DNA of 64,000 nt from Tenacibaculum jejuense (GCF_900198195.1 NZ_LT899436.1:558001-622000); one strand, 5' to 3'. Numbered from the stretch's first letter, positions 19,901-29,771 are shown. The notes: generated by a model not told the origin, from the sequence alone. A program made the numbers and translations.

Positions 19901-21095
19901 AATTGGTATTTCTCCACAAGTTTTTGATAATCAATTTGATTTTGATGGAGGTTTTTCAAGATCGTTCAGTTTTTCTAATGCATATTTAAATTGTATCGCC
20001 GTTCCGCAAACAACAATTTCAGATTGGGAAAATTCACGATTTGCACAAAGAAATCCTGAGATTGTTTGGGGACAAGATTGTACTGCATACAACAATGTTC
20101 CGAATGAAGAAATAAATGCTTTAGTTGATATGTACAATTCCTTAGATGGAGGAAATTGGACAAACAACCAAAATTGGACTGGAGTTTTAAATAGGGCTAT
20201 TATGAATTCACCTTTCAATGCAACTAAATGGCAAGGAGTAACTACAGAAATTGTAAATGGAGGGAAACACATTACTAGAATTAGCTTAAGTAACAATAAC
20301 CTCACAGGAACTTTACCTGAAAGTTTAGGAGGCTTATCAGAACTAAAATATTTAGATTTAAGCTTTAACAATCTAGAAAATAATCTGCCGCCAAGTTTAA
20401 ATCAATTAACGCAACTAGAAACATTTTTAATTCCTTTTAATAAGTTGGAAGGAGATATTCCAGATTTAACCAATATCACTTCACTGAATAATTTTAATAT
20501 TGATAATAATAAGTTTCAATTTGGTGACTTTGAAGATGAATTTTCAATTTACAATACATTTACTCAGTTTCTATATGAAACACAAGCTAATGTTAGCGAA
20601 GATGAAACAATTGAGCTGACTGATACAGATTATCGATTAGAAGCTCAAGTATCTGGAAATAATAATGTATATCAGTGGTATAAAAATGGATCGCCAATAA
20701 CAGGAGCTAATGAAGCTAGTTACGATATTTTGAATCCTTCTTCTGCTGATGATGGAACTTATTATTGTCAAATTACAAACACTATTGTTACAGGATTGAC
20801 CTTAAGAACAGGAACAGTTACAGCTACATTTGATACTACTTTAAGTATAGAGAATGAAGAGTTGAAGAACTTTATTGTTTTATATCCAAACCCAACGAAC
20901 GGTATTCTTAATATTGATGTTTCAAATAATATTAGTATAAGAAGATTAGATGTTTTTTCAATAACAGGAGTGAAAGTAAAGTCTATTGATAAGGTAACAG
21001 AGAAATTAAATATTCAAGATTTGCCATCAGGAGTGTATATGATCAATATTCAATCAACTCAAGGAAGAATAGTAAAACGATTAATTAAAAGATAA
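13926..21095 (+). CDS. Giant leucine-rich-repeat T9SS-secreted protein with Ig-like domain
   Basis: The 2389 residues start with a signal peptide ending GAQGQ and end in a T9SS sorting domain (residues about 2316-2389, beginning VLYPNPTNG). Between them are seven modules, each opening with a conserved cap like EREALIAFYNAT-x-G-x-x-WT followed by leucine-rich repeats of the LTSLPxxIGNLxxL type. Caps begin near nucleotides 13986, 14694 (degenerate), 16120, 17257, 18388, 19380 and 20100. Modules 3, 4 and 5 are nearly identical in DNA with periods of 1137 and 1131 bases. Residues about 2221-2302 form an Ig-like domain (YQWYKNGSPI, DDGTYYCQI). It is probably a surface adhesin or recognition protein; its ligand cannot be read from sequence. 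Confidence 0.93.
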   Translation: MKTKLLLLLFVVIFWGAQGQVSQAEREALIAFYNATDGDNWTNNTNWDTDPNGTSDVSTWHGVTVSIVNGQQHVIRLILNDNNVVGELPDFNGFSELRRLELAKNSITGELLVTKFPENMEIIQLRENNLSGAFPDFTRFNNLILLVLNENMLTGVISEDLFPVGVSTISIGENPMISGTLDFSLFTLGAINIKNTGISFLKIPSTISSPNSINISETPNLAYLEAFNPNSFITLSSSRFDLGLRIVMHDQADRTALPNLQEREVLKKLFIDDNYTYGSTVKNGVNDNEWIAMKVINGETRVTEIHIAQKNINDVMPSDINVFTELFYLNLTSYGLQGIAPELGSLLKLEQLYLNGNLISSLPEDFYDLVNLKILNVSNNQIPSLSDRLGNLTALEQLNFSSNNIDEIPSSVGNLVNMKTLQFQNNQITLLPPELGNLTLLTLMRGFNNEIASIPSEFGQLTLLQFLDLSSNSISNTPVEFSNLTELETLYLNNNDLQVIAGLGGFTKLKFLRLHENRLGEDNAIFDTKLPANIGDLSLLQELTLHDNQLKELPNTIGSLTLLSELPLQNNRLESLPTGIGSLSGLKILKLQNNQLTALPVEIGNLSSLEDLNITNQTSANAGTIYHLTSLPATITNLTSLKNFEASSNRIEGDIDLSNSLALDYLGFFGNRISGLKLGKAPFSIQTTSNPNLSCIEVPSDQVNNWKSTALTNSIISIDNGVDFSDNCSGFRVPQLEREALIAFYNATGGGTDWTGQFWNTDPNSLSNVGAWNGVTTAVINGQKHVVKLEVRNSRLNGFIPSEIKNLTELVELNLGVFNGRGNLIEIKPEIGELTKLERLDLRGHILPAIPTEIGNLSSLTYLDVSNNSLTSLPAGIGNFTVLEELSITSQNNVNTGEKTLTTLPDEIGNISSLKQLYLQDNKLTSLPNTIDGLVVLEQLNLGDSSGRGNELSSLPASIGNLNTLKILNIEYNRLTSLPEEIGNLSNLENFSIANQVTFDGGTTYYLTSLPLSINNLSSLINFNASGNRIEGGVDLSNIMTLTSLNLTDNRISDLKLGKAPFFSQLSSNPNLTCIEVPSSEVNNWETTAATSSTVTVDNGVAFSDNCIGFRVPQLEREALIAFYNATGGGTDWTGQFWDTDPNSLSNVGAWEGVTTEIVNGQKHVVKLELRSSRLNGFIPSEIKNLTELVELNLGVFNGRGSLTEIKPEIGELTKLERLDLRGHILPTIPTEIGSLSSLIYLDLSNNSLTSLPAGIGDFAVLEELRITGQNNVNTREKTLTILPDEIGNITSLKQLYLQDNKLTSLPNTIDGLIALEQLYLGDGSGRGNELSSLPATIGNLNALKILDIEYNRLTSLPEEIGDLSNLENLSVANQVTFDGGTTYYLTSLPLSINNLSSLTNFNASGNRIEGDLDLSNLLSLTRLVLTDNRITGLKLGKAPFSARLSVNPNLTCVEVPASEVSNWETSPSNTVSIDNGVAFSDNCTGFRVPQLEREALIAFYNATSGGTDWTGQFWGTDPNSLSNVGAWEGVTTEIVNGQKHIVRIDLSNRRLNGFIPSEIKNLTELVELNLGRFNGRGNLTELMPEIGELSKLTRLDLRGNNISSLPTEIGNLSSLTYLDLSNNSLSSLPVGIGNFTVLEELLITEQNDLSTREKTLVSLPNEIGNILSLKKLDLRINKINSLPVSIGNLANLEELYVQNNELIELPTTINNLLNLKNLRVEFNQISGDLDLSNLTVLNELKLEYNTIENLKINIAPTAFGSSNFGRFSLLRNACGCVEVPSDELVSWQLSGFNEQNSVLDNGVVYSDNCSGVTNNSISDLEREALIALFNATDGNNWRNDLTGSYNGVLWDSDITQKVNVGAWFGVTTAVINGQKHVTKIELNSNLLKGELPAEIGNLSQLKIFKMSSNAISLIPAEIGMLINLEQLTLSSQIDPITNQNVLTRLPAEVNNLSLLKHLDVQGNDIEGNLDFSNLVNLTSLQVSSNEITGLRIGISPQVFDNQFDFDGGFSRSFSFSNAYLNCIAVPQTTISDWENSRFAQRNPEIVWGQDCTAYNNVPNEEINALVDMYNSLDGGNWTNNQNWTGVLNRAIMNSPFNATKWQGVTTEIVNGGKHITRISLSNNNLTGTLPESLGGLSELKYLDLSFNNLENNLPPSLNQLTQLETFLIPFNKLEGDIPDLTNITSLNNFNIDNNKFQFGDFEDEFSIYNTFTQFLYETQANVSEDETIELTDTDYRLEAQVSGNNNVYQWYKNGSPITGANEASYDILNPSSADDGTYYCQITNTIVTGLTLRTGTVTATFDTTLSIENEELKNFIVLYPNPTNGILNIDVSNNISIRRLDVFSITGVKVKSIDKVTEKLNIQDLPSGVYMINIQSTQGRIVKRLIKR

Positions 21096-21139
21096 ACGAT
21101 TTTAGTTTAGATAATTTGTATAATTTGGATTGTGAAACA

Positions 21140-21171
21140 AAAACGCACACTTTTAAAGAAGTGTGCGTTTT
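21140..21171. terminator. Bidirectional intrinsic terminator
   Basis: Arms 21140-21152 (AAAACGCACACTT) and 21159-21171 pair perfectly over 13 bp with a 6-base loop and flanking A and T runs. It serves the LRR gene on the plus strand and the convergent exporter gene on the minus strand. Confidence 0.85.
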
Positions 21172-21194
21172 TTATGTTATGTCTAATTTTTATA

Positions 21195-23558
21195 TTATTT
21201 CTTCTCCTTAGGCGGAAAAATTTTAAAGTTCGTTTCTTTTAATACTTTCTGATTTGCAATTTTTCGCTCAAAAGAAAGTAATAAAGAAGGTAGCAATAAT
21301 AAGTTAGAAACCATAGCTAGTAATAACGTTACAGAAACTAAACCACCCAAAGCAATTGTTCCTCCAAAACTAGAAATAGTAAATACTAAGAACCCAAAGA
21401 ATAATACAATAGAAGTATAAAACATACTTACACCAGTTTCCTTAAGAGCAGCATAAACTGCAGGTTTTATCTTCCAGTTGTTTGCTAATAATTCTTGTCG
21501 GTATTTTGCCAAGAAATGTATGGTGTCATCTACAGAAATACCAAAAGCAATACTAAAAACAAGAATTGTTGATGGTTTTATAGGAATATCGAAGAACCCC
21601 ATCAATCCAGCAGTAATTAACAATGGAAGCATATTTGGAATTAACGATATTAAAATCATTTGAGGAGATCTAAACATCCAAGCCATAAAAATTGAAATCA
21701 ATAAAATAGCTAACGATAAAGAAATTACTAGGTTTTTAATTAAGTAATTGGTTCCTTTTAAGAAAACTAAAGCTTTACCAGTCATAGAAACACTAAACTT
21801 GTCTCCTTTAAATTGTTTTTGAATCACAGCATTTAATCGATCTTGAATGATATCCATTTTATCAGTTCCAATATCTTTCATAAATGTTGTAATACGCGCA
21901 TATCTACCAGTACTATCCACAAAGTTTTTTAGCATTCCAGAGTTACTATTAGAATTCTTTGTATATGCAAAAATGTAACTCTTTTCTTGACTAGTTGGTA
22001 ATTGATAATACTTCGGATTTCCGTTGTAGTATGCCTGTTTAGAATACTTCACTAAGTTGTTTACCGAAATAGGTTTAGAAAGCTCAGGGAAAGTTTCAAT
22101 AGTTTCATTTAACTTTTCCATCTTTTTCAATGTAGAAAGTTTCATAACACCTTTTTCTTTCTTCGTATCAATAAGAATCTCTAAAGGCATGATACCACCA
22201 AATTCACTTTCAAAGAATTTGATGTCTTTGTAAAATTGTTTACCCTTAGGCATGTCTTCAATTAAACTACCAGAAACTCGTATTTGATATAAACCTATCA
22301 TACTTAAAATGATAATCACAACAGTAGTTATATAAATATAAATTCGTTGTTTTCTCACCATTCTTTCCATCCAGTCTACTACATTTTCCATCCACCTTTT
22401 TTCTAAGTGGTTTAAATGCTTTTTCTGCGGAAGAGGCATAAAACTATATAGAATAGGAATAATTAACAGTGCTAAAATGAAAATACTAATGATATTTATT
22501 GAAGCTAAAATTCCGAATTCACGAAGTAATTTACTTTTTACAAAAACAAAAGTCGCAAAACCAGAAGCAGTTGTAATATTTGTCATTAACGTGGCATTTC
22601 CAATTTTAGAAATTACACGTTGTAATGATTTTGCTTGATTACCGTGTTTTTTTACCTCTTGTTGATACTTGTTAATTAAAAATACCGCGTTAGGAACTCC
22701 AATCACAATGATTAATGGCGGAATTAAAGCTGTTAAAACAGTCAATTCATAACGTAATAAACCAATAAAACCGTAGGCCCACATTACACCAACTATAACT
22801 ACTAACAAGGTGATAAACGTAGCTCTAAACGATCGAAAGAAGAAAAAGAATATGATTGCTGTAATAAACAATGCGCCTAACACAAATATTCCCATTTCTT
22901 CGGAAATATTTTTAGAGTTTAAAGTTCGAATGTATGGCATTCCAGATACTTTAACATCCAAGTTGTTTTCAGCTTTAAATTTTTCTATGGCTGGAATTAG
23001 AGTTTCTTCAATAAACTGAGCACGTTCAGGTTTATTTACAATATCTTTTTTTAGATAAATAGCTGTTTGAATTGTTCCTTCATTATTGAATAAAATATTT
23101 TCATAAAAAGGAAGTTTCTCAAAAAGTTGAATTTTAATTTGATCTATTTCTTCTTGTTTTGTTGGCTCTTTTTCAAACAAAGGATCAACAACAAACTTTC
23201 TTTTTTTACGATCAGCTTTTAGTTTCTTAATATCTGAAATAGAAACTGTAAATTCTACTTCTGGAGCACTATCTAATTCACGAGCTAATTTATTCCAAGA
23301 ATTGAATTTATCTAAAGAATAAAAAGTACTGTCTTTTATTCCTAGAATGATTAGGTTTCCTTCTTCACCAAAAATTTCTAAGAATTTGTTGTATTGAATA
23401 TTTGCTTCATGATTTTCTGGAAGAAGATTTGCTTCCGTGTAAGAAAATCGAACGTATTTGGACTGGGTAAGTAAAAGTGCAGTGATAATAACTATAGTAG
23501 TTAACACTAGGTAGCGATTTCGTAAAATAAATCCTGCGATTTTAGTCCAAAAAGTCAT
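21195..23558 (-). CDS. RND superfamily (MMPL-type) exporter
   Basis: This 787-residue inner-membrane protein has the duplicated RND plan. A first helix at about 12-30 is followed by a periplasmic domain to about 215 and five clustered helices to about 375. A second helix near 405-425 precedes another periplasmic domain and a second helix cluster from about 610 to 770. FGISVDDTIHFLAKYRQE in the second half carries the conserved paired aspartates of the proton relay. It lacks the size and docking features of AcrB-type pumps and fits the MMPL/hopanoid-exporter-like group, which move lipids or hydrophobic molecules. It lies downstream of frr but has its own promoter element after a terminator. 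Confidence 0.9.
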   Translation of the reverse strand: MTFWTKIAGFILRNRYLVLTTIVIITALLLTQSKYVRFSYTEANLLPENHEANIQYNKFLEIFGEEGNLIILGIKDSTFYSLDKFNSWNKLARELDSAPEVEFTVSISDIKKLKADRKKRKFVVDPLFEKEPTKQEEIDQIKIQLFEKLPFYENILFNNEGTIQTAIYLKKDIVNKPERAQFIEETLIPAIEKFKAENNLDVKVSGMPYIRTLNSKNISEEMGIFVLGALFITAIIFFFFFRSFRATFITLLVVIVGVMWAYGFIGLLRYELTVLTALIPPLIIVIGVPNAVFLINKYQQEVKKHGNQAKSLQRVISKIGNATLMTNITTASGFATFVFVKSKLLREFGILASINIISIFILALLIIPILYSFMPLPQKKHLNHLEKRWMENVVDWMERMVRKQRIYIYITTVVIIILSMIGLYQIRVSGSLIEDMPKGKQFYKDIKFFESEFGGIMPLEILIDTKKEKGVMKLSTLKKMEKLNETIETFPELSKPISVNNLVKYSKQAYYNGNPKYYQLPTSQEKSYIFAYTKNSNSNSGMLKNFVDSTGRYARITTFMKDIGTDKMDIIQDRLNAVIQKQFKGDKFSVSMTGKALVFLKGTNYLIKNLVISLSLAILLISIFMAWMFRSPQMILISLIPNMLPLLITAGLMGFFDIPIKPSTILVFSIAFGISVDDTIHFLAKYRQELLANNWKIKPAVYAALKETGVSMFYTSIVLFFGFLVFTISSFGGTIALGGLVSVTLLLAMVSNLLLLPSLLLSFERKIANQKVLKETNFKIFPPKEKK

Positions 23559-23573
23559 CTAAAAAAATTTGTG

Positions 23574-23581
23574 CAAAGGTA
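23574..23581 (-). promoter_or_regulatory. Bacteroidota -7 promoter element for the RND exporter
   Basis: The minus strand reads TACCTTTG (matches TAnnTTTG) 16 bases before the ATG, just downstream of the frr terminator, which supports separate transcription. Confidence 0.45.
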
Positions 23582-23606
23582 AATATTAAAAAGATAAGAA
23601 AAATAA

Positions 23607-23636
23607 AAAAAAGAGTGTTTTAAAACACTCTTTTTT
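23607..23636. terminator. Intrinsic terminator after frr
   Basis: A 15-bp uninterrupted inverted repeat (core AGAGTGTTTT, arms 23607-23621 and 23622-23636) with A and T runs at its ends. In the minus direction it ends the pyrH-frr transcript. Confidence 0.8.
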
Positions 23637-23654
23637 AATTTATTTTGAGAAAAA

Positions 23655-24209
23655 TTAAACAGTCATAATTTCTTTTTCTTTAACAGCTAGTTTTTCGTCA
23701 ATTTGCTTAACGTAGCTATCTGTTAAAGTTTGTACATCAGCTTCAGCATTTTTCTTCATATCGTCAGAAACATCCACTTTTTTTATTTCATTGTTAGCAT
23801 CTTTACGTGCGTTACGTACTCCAACTTTTGCATTTTCAGCTTCAGCTTTAGCTTGTTTTGCTAAATCTCTACGGCGCTCTTCAGTTAAAGGTGGTACATT
23901 AATGATAATATTTTCACCATTATTCATAGGATTGAAACCTAAGTTAGCCATCATAATCGCTTTTTCAATCTCTTGTAACATGTTTTTTTCCCATGGTTGA
24001 ATTGAGATTGTTCTTGCATCTGGTGTATTTACATTTGCTACTTGACCTAATGGAGTTTGAGATCCATAATAATCAACTTGTACATTTGCTAACATTGCAG
24101 GAGATGCTTTTCCTGCTCTAATGCTTCTTAATTCTTTCTCTAAATGAGAAATAGCATTAACCATAGCTTCTTTAGTACTATCTAAAATAAAATCTATTTC
24201 TTCAGTCAT
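23655..24209 (-). CDS. frr: Ribosome recycling factor
   Basis: The 184 residues match ribosome recycling factor along their full length, including the RAGKASPAML segment near residue 31, NVPPLTEERRRDLAKQ near 103 and GVRNARKDANNEIKK near 129. With EF-G it splits post-termination ribosomes in the cytoplasm. The gene starts 35 bases after pyrH, the usual bacterial pair, and is followed by a strong terminator. Confidence 0.97.
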   Translation of the reverse strand: MTEEIDFILDSTKEAMVNAISHLEKELRSIRAGKASPAMLANVQVDYYGSQTPLGQVANVNTPDARTISIQPWEKNMLQEIEKAIMMANLGFNPMNNGENIIINVPPLTEERRRDLAKQAKAEAENAKVGVRNARKDANNEIKKVDVSDDMKKNAEADVQTLTDSYVKQIDEKLAVKEKEIMTV

Positions 24210-24244
24210 CTCTTTATAATTTAATTAACTCGTTTTTAACGGGT

Positions 24245-25081
<837 letters not shown>

Positions 25082-25437
25082 TTATTATAATCTGTTCAAA
25101 AACAGAATATTATTTTTTTTAATTTAGATGTCATAACCCCCTAAATCTAAAAATCATGAAAGTATCTTACCCACCTTCATAAAAAACAAACTGATTTTAT
25201 TATTCTTTACAGGCTCTTACATTTAGTATAACATTACGTTGTTATCCTAATATCTTTTGTTGTAACATTCTACTGTTAAGTTCATAAGATGAATCTATAA
25301 TTCTTCGTGTTTTTTCTAAAAGTAAATACGTTTATAATTATTGTACTATGTTAATGATTGTTATTTTTTTAAATAATATGCAATAATTAATACTTTTCAA
25401 TGTTATATCCTGCAAAATAAACCCCTAAATAAACCAA

Positions 25438-28400
25438 ATGATGAAAAATTATAAAATTATTAAAAAACTATGTCTAAAAAGTCTGATCTTATCCATGCTT
25501 TTTATTGTACATCTATCTCATGCCAGAGATATTTACGTTTCTAAGAAAGGAAATGATTCAAACAATGGAAGTGCTAACGCACCTTTTTTAACAATCAATA
25601 AAGCTTCTGCTGTTGCCCAACCTGGTGATATTATTGTTATTGGTGGAGGAACTTATGAAGAAGTTATTAGACCTGCAAGATCAGGTAGAGCTGGTGCACC
25701 AATTGTGTACACTTCCAAACCAGGAGAAAAAGTAATCATTACAGCTATGCAAGCTTTAAATGGTTGGCAAAAAGACAAAGGATCTATTTATAAAACGAAG
25801 GTCAATTGGGATCTTGGTCAAGAAAACTTTGTAATGAACGGTAATGTTGCTATGGATTTAGCACGTTGGCCAAACAATACAGATGGAAAGCCTTTTACTT
25901 TAAATTCTTTGAGAAACGATGGCGGAAGTAACAAAAATGTATCTAATGGTGCCTTCTTAACTTCTTCTAAAATCCCAAATATTAATTGGAAGGGAGGAGC
26001 TATTTTCTTTTACGGAGATCGTCCTGGTTCTGGATGGATTGCTTGGAAAGCTTTTATCACTTCAAGTTCTTCAGGGAGAGTAAATTTCAATTTAGATAAA
26101 AATCCAACCTGGATCAGAACTTTTCATGATCCAGCAAGTAAAGGTGATTTCTATTTAGAAGGAGTCAAAGACGCTTTAGATTATCAAAATGAATGGTGGT
26201 TTAACAGTAAAACAAAAGAATTATTTGTACAAATGCCTAATGGTACTGCTCCAGTTAATGGAAAAGTACAAATGAGAAGACGTAAAGTTACTATAGATTT
26301 AAATCAGAGAAATTTTATAGAAATCAAAAATTTAGCTGTTTTTGGTGGAGCTATCCTAATGAAATCGAACTCTAATAATAATAGACTATATAAGGTTTCT
26401 TCTTTTTATGGAAATCATACACAAGGAATTTTTAAAGGTTTTAACGCTGGAAAACCAAGTGTAGAAGTAAATGGGAAAAATAATGTAGTAGAAAAATGTG
26501 AAATTGCTTTTAGTGCTGCTACTGGTGTTCGTTTAGGAGGAAGCTCTAATAAATTAGAGAACAATTATATTCATGATTTTAATTATTTAGGTTCATATGA
26601 TGCTCCGTTGGTTGCAAGAGGTGGAACTGATAATAAAATTTTACGAAACACAATTTTTAATGCAGGTAGAGACGGAATCAATTTTAATGGAAATCGTTGT
26701 GAGATTGGTTATAATGACGTATCAAGAAGTAATTTAATTAACGATGATTGTGCACTTTTTTACACAGTTGGTGGTCCACAAAACACAGAAATTCACCACA
26801 ATTGGTTTCACGATGCAGAAGGTAGAGGAAAATTAAAAAAGGCAGCAGGAATTTATTTAGATAACGATGCTGAAGCTTTTTCTGTACATCATAATGTAGT
26901 TTGGAATGTTGAATGGACGAATGTTCAAATCAATTGGGATGGTAAAGACCTTGATATTTTCAATAATACATTAGTAAAAGCTAAAGGTGGAACCATGGGA
27001 GCTTGGCATAAAGCAGGGACTAAATTCACGAATGTTAAAGTTTGGAATAATATTACAGATAGAAAAGTAACAGATCAAGCAGGAAATCAAGAAACAGAAG
27101 TAACTTGGGAGCCTCAATCTGACAAACAAAATAATTTAATTGATAAGAACTCTTTTGTGAATCATGCTGGTAATAATTTCAAACTTAAACCCAATGCTAA
27201 AGCTGTTGATTATGGTAGAGTAATTAACGGAATAACTAATGGATATAAAGGAAAAGCTCCTGATGTTGGTGCTTATGAACTTGGTGATAATTGGGTTCCT
27301 GGAATTAATTGGAATCCTGAATTCGGACCAACAGGTTTAGGTTGTTATGGTTTACCAGGAGAATCTTGTAATAATCCAGATACTGGTGGAGATGCTTCTA
27401 GACCAGATGCCAACTTAGATGATGGTATTTATTATATCGAAAATCCGTACGATAATAAGAAATTAAATAGTCCTAACGGAAGAACAGTAGATTTAGCAAA
27501 TACTTCAGCAGATAGTGCAAAATGGGAAATTGTAAAATTAGGAAACTATTATACAATTAAGAATTTAAGAAATAACGAGTATTTTGAAGTTCCATATGCT
27601 GCATGTGAGAAAAATGATACAACTCAAAATCCAAATCTTAATTTTGGAACTTGGACAGAAGCTACTGCAAATCATCAAAAATGGAGTATTACTAAAGTGG
27701 GCGAGGATTACTTTCTTGAGCCTTTACACTGTTCTAAAGTTGTAGACAGAAACAATGGAAATACAATGCATTTATGGGCTTTTCAAAAAGGAAATAAAAA
27801 TCAAAATTGGAAAATAGTTAGTGCTGAAGAAAAGTGTAATATAGATTCTGAAATCTCAAATTTAGCGATAACTAACACTACCGAAACCTCTTTAACATTA
27901 GCTTTTGATGAAATTAAAAATGTTAGTAAGTATGAATTACGTGCTTGGGTAAAAGGACAGTTTACTGGAAATATTAATACTCCGGCTGCTTTAGTTTATA
28001 AAGGTGGAAATTCTTCACCATTAACAATTGAAGGACTTGAAGCTGGTACACCATATACATTAGTTTTACGTGCAATTTGTGCTTCTGGTGGGACTACAAA
28101 ATTAGTTCAGATTGATGCAACTACATTAAGAGGAAAAGAAGCATGTAACAATCAAGTTATTATTGAGAATTTTAAAGTGAAAAGCAGTACAAATTCATCT
28201 ATTACTGTAACATTTACAGATTTATTGAATGTAAAAACCTATGAATTAAGAGCTTGGCCAAAAGGACAATTTACAGGAAATATCAACAGTCCAAGAGCTA
28301 CATCGTATGAAGGATCTTCTATTCCTGAAATGACTATCGATGGATTACAGCAAGGTACAGAGTATACTTTAGTCTTACGTGCTATTTGTAATGCGAGAGT

Positions 28401-28710
28401 AACAACACAGTTGGTAACATTAAACGGGTTCACCAAGTCTAGTTTTGCAAGAAAAGAAGTAAGTAAAGCTAATGAAGTATTAGTTTATCCTAATCCTTTA
28501 AAGTTGGAAAAAATTACAGTTTCATTTGGTAATAGTAATCAAAGTTCAAGAATATTGATTTATGATACTACAGGAAAAATGATTTTTAATAAAATAACAG
28601 ATAAAAATGCTGTGAATTTGAATAGAAGTGATTTCGGAAGCACAGGAATTTATTTTATTAAAGTAGAACAACACAATAAAACGATAACAAAGAAAGTTAT
28701 CATACAGTAA
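25438..28710 (+). CDS. T9SS-secreted beta-helix protein with ricin-like and paired FN3-like domains
   Basis: The 1090 residues start with a signal peptide (cleavage near SHA). Residues about 30-625 form a parallel beta-helix of the DUF1565/right-handed type (YVSKKGNDSNNGSANAPF opening, then many N-x-I/V rungs), a fold used by polysaccharide lyases and glycosidases. Residues about 661-795 look like a ricin-type beta-trefoil lectin (repeated QNWKI-like ends). Residues about 801-897 and 902-998 are two similar FN3-like domains sharing YELRAW-x-KGQFTGNIN. Residues 1009-1090 are a T9SS sorting domain starting VYPNPL. It is probably a secreted glycan-degrading or glycan-binding protein; substrate unknown. 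ATG 25441 is an equally possible start. Confidence 0.88.
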   Translation: MMKNYKIIKKLCLKSLILSMLFIVHLSHARDIYVSKKGNDSNNGSANAPFLTINKASAVAQPGDIIVIGGGTYEEVIRPARSGRAGAPIVYTSKPGEKVIITAMQALNGWQKDKGSIYKTKVNWDLGQENFVMNGNVAMDLARWPNNTDGKPFTLNSLRNDGGSNKNVSNGAFLTSSKIPNINWKGGAIFFYGDRPGSGWIAWKAFITSSSSGRVNFNLDKNPTWIRTFHDPASKGDFYLEGVKDALDYQNEWWFNSKTKELFVQMPNGTAPVNGKVQMRRRKVTIDLNQRNFIEIKNLAVFGGAILMKSNSNNNRLYKVSSFYGNHTQGIFKGFNAGKPSVEVNGKNNVVEKCEIAFSAATGVRLGGSSNKLENNYIHDFNYLGSYDAPLVARGGTDNKILRNTIFNAGRDGINFNGNRCEIGYNDVSRSNLINDDCALFYTVGGPQNTEIHHNWFHDAEGRGKLKKAAGIYLDNDAEAFSVHHNVVWNVEWTNVQINWDGKDLDIFNNTLVKAKGGTMGAWHKAGTKFTNVKVWNNITDRKVTDQAGNQETEVTWEPQSDKQNNLIDKNSFVNHAGNNFKLKPNAKAVDYGRVINGITNGYKGKAPDVGAYELGDNWVPGINWNPEFGPTGLGCYGLPGESCNNPDTGGDASRPDANLDDGIYYIENPYDNKKLNSPNGRTVDLANTSADSAKWEIVKLGNYYTIKNLRNNEYFEVPYAACEKNDTTQNPNLNFGTWTEATANHQKWSITKVGEDYFLEPLHCSKVVDRNNGNTMHLWAFQKGNKNQNWKIVSAEEKCNIDSEISNLAITNTTETSLTLAFDEIKNVSKYELRAWVKGQFTGNINTPAALVYKGGNSSPLTIEGLEAGTPYTLVLRAICASGGTTKLVQIDATTLRGKEACNNQVIIENFKVKSSTNSSITVTFTDLLNVKTYELRAWPKGQFTGNINSPRATSYEGSSIPEMTIDGLQQGTEYTLVLRAICNARVTTQLVTLNGFTKSSFARKEVSKANEVLVYPNPLKLEKITVSFGNSNQSSRILIYDTTGKMIFNKITDKNAVNLNRSDFGSTGIYFIKVEQHNKTITKKVIIQ

Positions 28711-28748
28711 AAAATCTCAAAAACGGATATTGTAAAAATATCGAAACA

Positions 28749-28780
28749 AAAAAAGCTGTCTAAATTTAGACAGCTTTTTT
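28749..28780. terminator. Bidirectional intrinsic terminator
   Basis: Perfect 16-bp palindrome (core AGCTGTCTAAA, arms 28749-28764 and 28765-28780) with A and T runs, between the beta-helix gene and the convergent tsf gene. Confidence 0.85.
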
Positions 28781-28802
28781 AATTTTATAATTGAAATAAG
28801 AA

Positions 28803-29771
28803 TTAACCTAAAGTAACTCTTACGAAGTTTTTAACTTCAACATCACCATAAGAAGAAACGTATTCTGCAACAGTTTTCTTTTCATCCTTGATGAATTTCT
28901 GATCTAATAAACACTGCTCTTGATCTAAAGTTGTGTTATCAGAAATAAATCTTTCCATTTTACCTGGTAAGATTTTATCCCAGATTTTTTCTGGTTTACC
29001 TTCTGCTTTTAATTGCTCTTTAGCAGCTTCTTCAGCATTAGCTAAAGCTTCGTCTGTTAATTGTAATCTAGATACGAATTGTGGAACGTTCTTTAAAGTT
29101 TTACCTAAACGTACTAATTCTTCGTTATCTTTAACGATAGCAGCAATTCTAGCGTCAGTTTCAGCAGCAACGTACTCAGGAGAGAAATCTTTGTAAGATA
29201 AAGTTGTAGCTCCCATAGAAGCAGCTTGCATAGCTAAATCTTTAGTTAATTCAGCAGCTTTATCAATTGCTTTTGTTAATCCTACTAAAGCAGAAATCTT
29301 TCCAACGTGAGTATAAGAACCAACATAAGGAGCTTCAATTCTTTCAAAAGAAGGGATTTCTATTTTTTCACCGATTACACCAGTTTGCTCGATTAATTTT
29401 TCAGCAACAGTAACTCCACTTTCGAATTCAGCAGCTAAAAAATCTTCTTTATTAGTATAGTTGATAGCGATATCAACGAATTGCTGAGCTAATTCTTTAT
29501 ATGTGTCATTTTTAGCAACAAAATCAGTTTCACAAGCTAATACGATAGCAACACCGTAAGTATTGTCGTCACTGATTTTAGCGATAGCTACACCTTCAGA
29601 AGAATCACGATCTGCTCTTTTAGCAGCGATCTTTTGACCTTTTTTACGTAAGATTTCAATAGCTTTATCAAAGTTACCCTCTGCTTCAACTAAAGCGTTC
29701 TTACAGTCCATCATTCCTGCACCTGTAGTCTCTCTTAATTTTTTTACGTCTGCAGCGCTAATTTTTGACAT
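28803..29771 (-). CDS. tsf: Elongation factor Ts
   Basis: The 322-residue nucleotide-exchange factor of EF-Tu. The N-terminal UBA-like domain reads RETTGAGMMDCKNALVEAEG near residues 13-32, and the conserved core segment ETDFVAKN lies near residue 80. The length is usual for Bacteroidota, which carry a longer C-terminal region than Escherichia coli. It lies 82 bases downstream of rpsB, with a hairpin in the gap that may lower read-through. Confidence 0.97.
   Translation of the reverse strand: MSKISAADVKKLRETTGAGMMDCKNALVEAEGNFDKAIEILRKKGQKIAAKRADRDSSEGVAIAKISDDNTYGVAIVLACETDFVAKNDTYKELAQQFVDIAINYTNKEDFLAAEFESGVTVAEKLIEQTGVIGEKIEIPSFERIEAPYVGSYTHVGKISALVGLTKAIDKAAELTKDLAMQAASMGATTLSYKDFSPEYVAAETDARIAAIVKDNEELVRLGKTLKNVPQFVSRLQLTDEALANAEEAAKEQLKAEGKPEKIWDKILPGKMERFISDNTTLDQEQCLLDQKFIKDEKKTVAEYVSSYGDVEVKNFVRVTLG

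Noticed and set aside
14294..20371. Several 60-150 residue minus-strand frames inside the LRR gene
   Set aside because: They recur with the DNA repeats and mirror the codon pattern of the LRR frame, so they are shadows.
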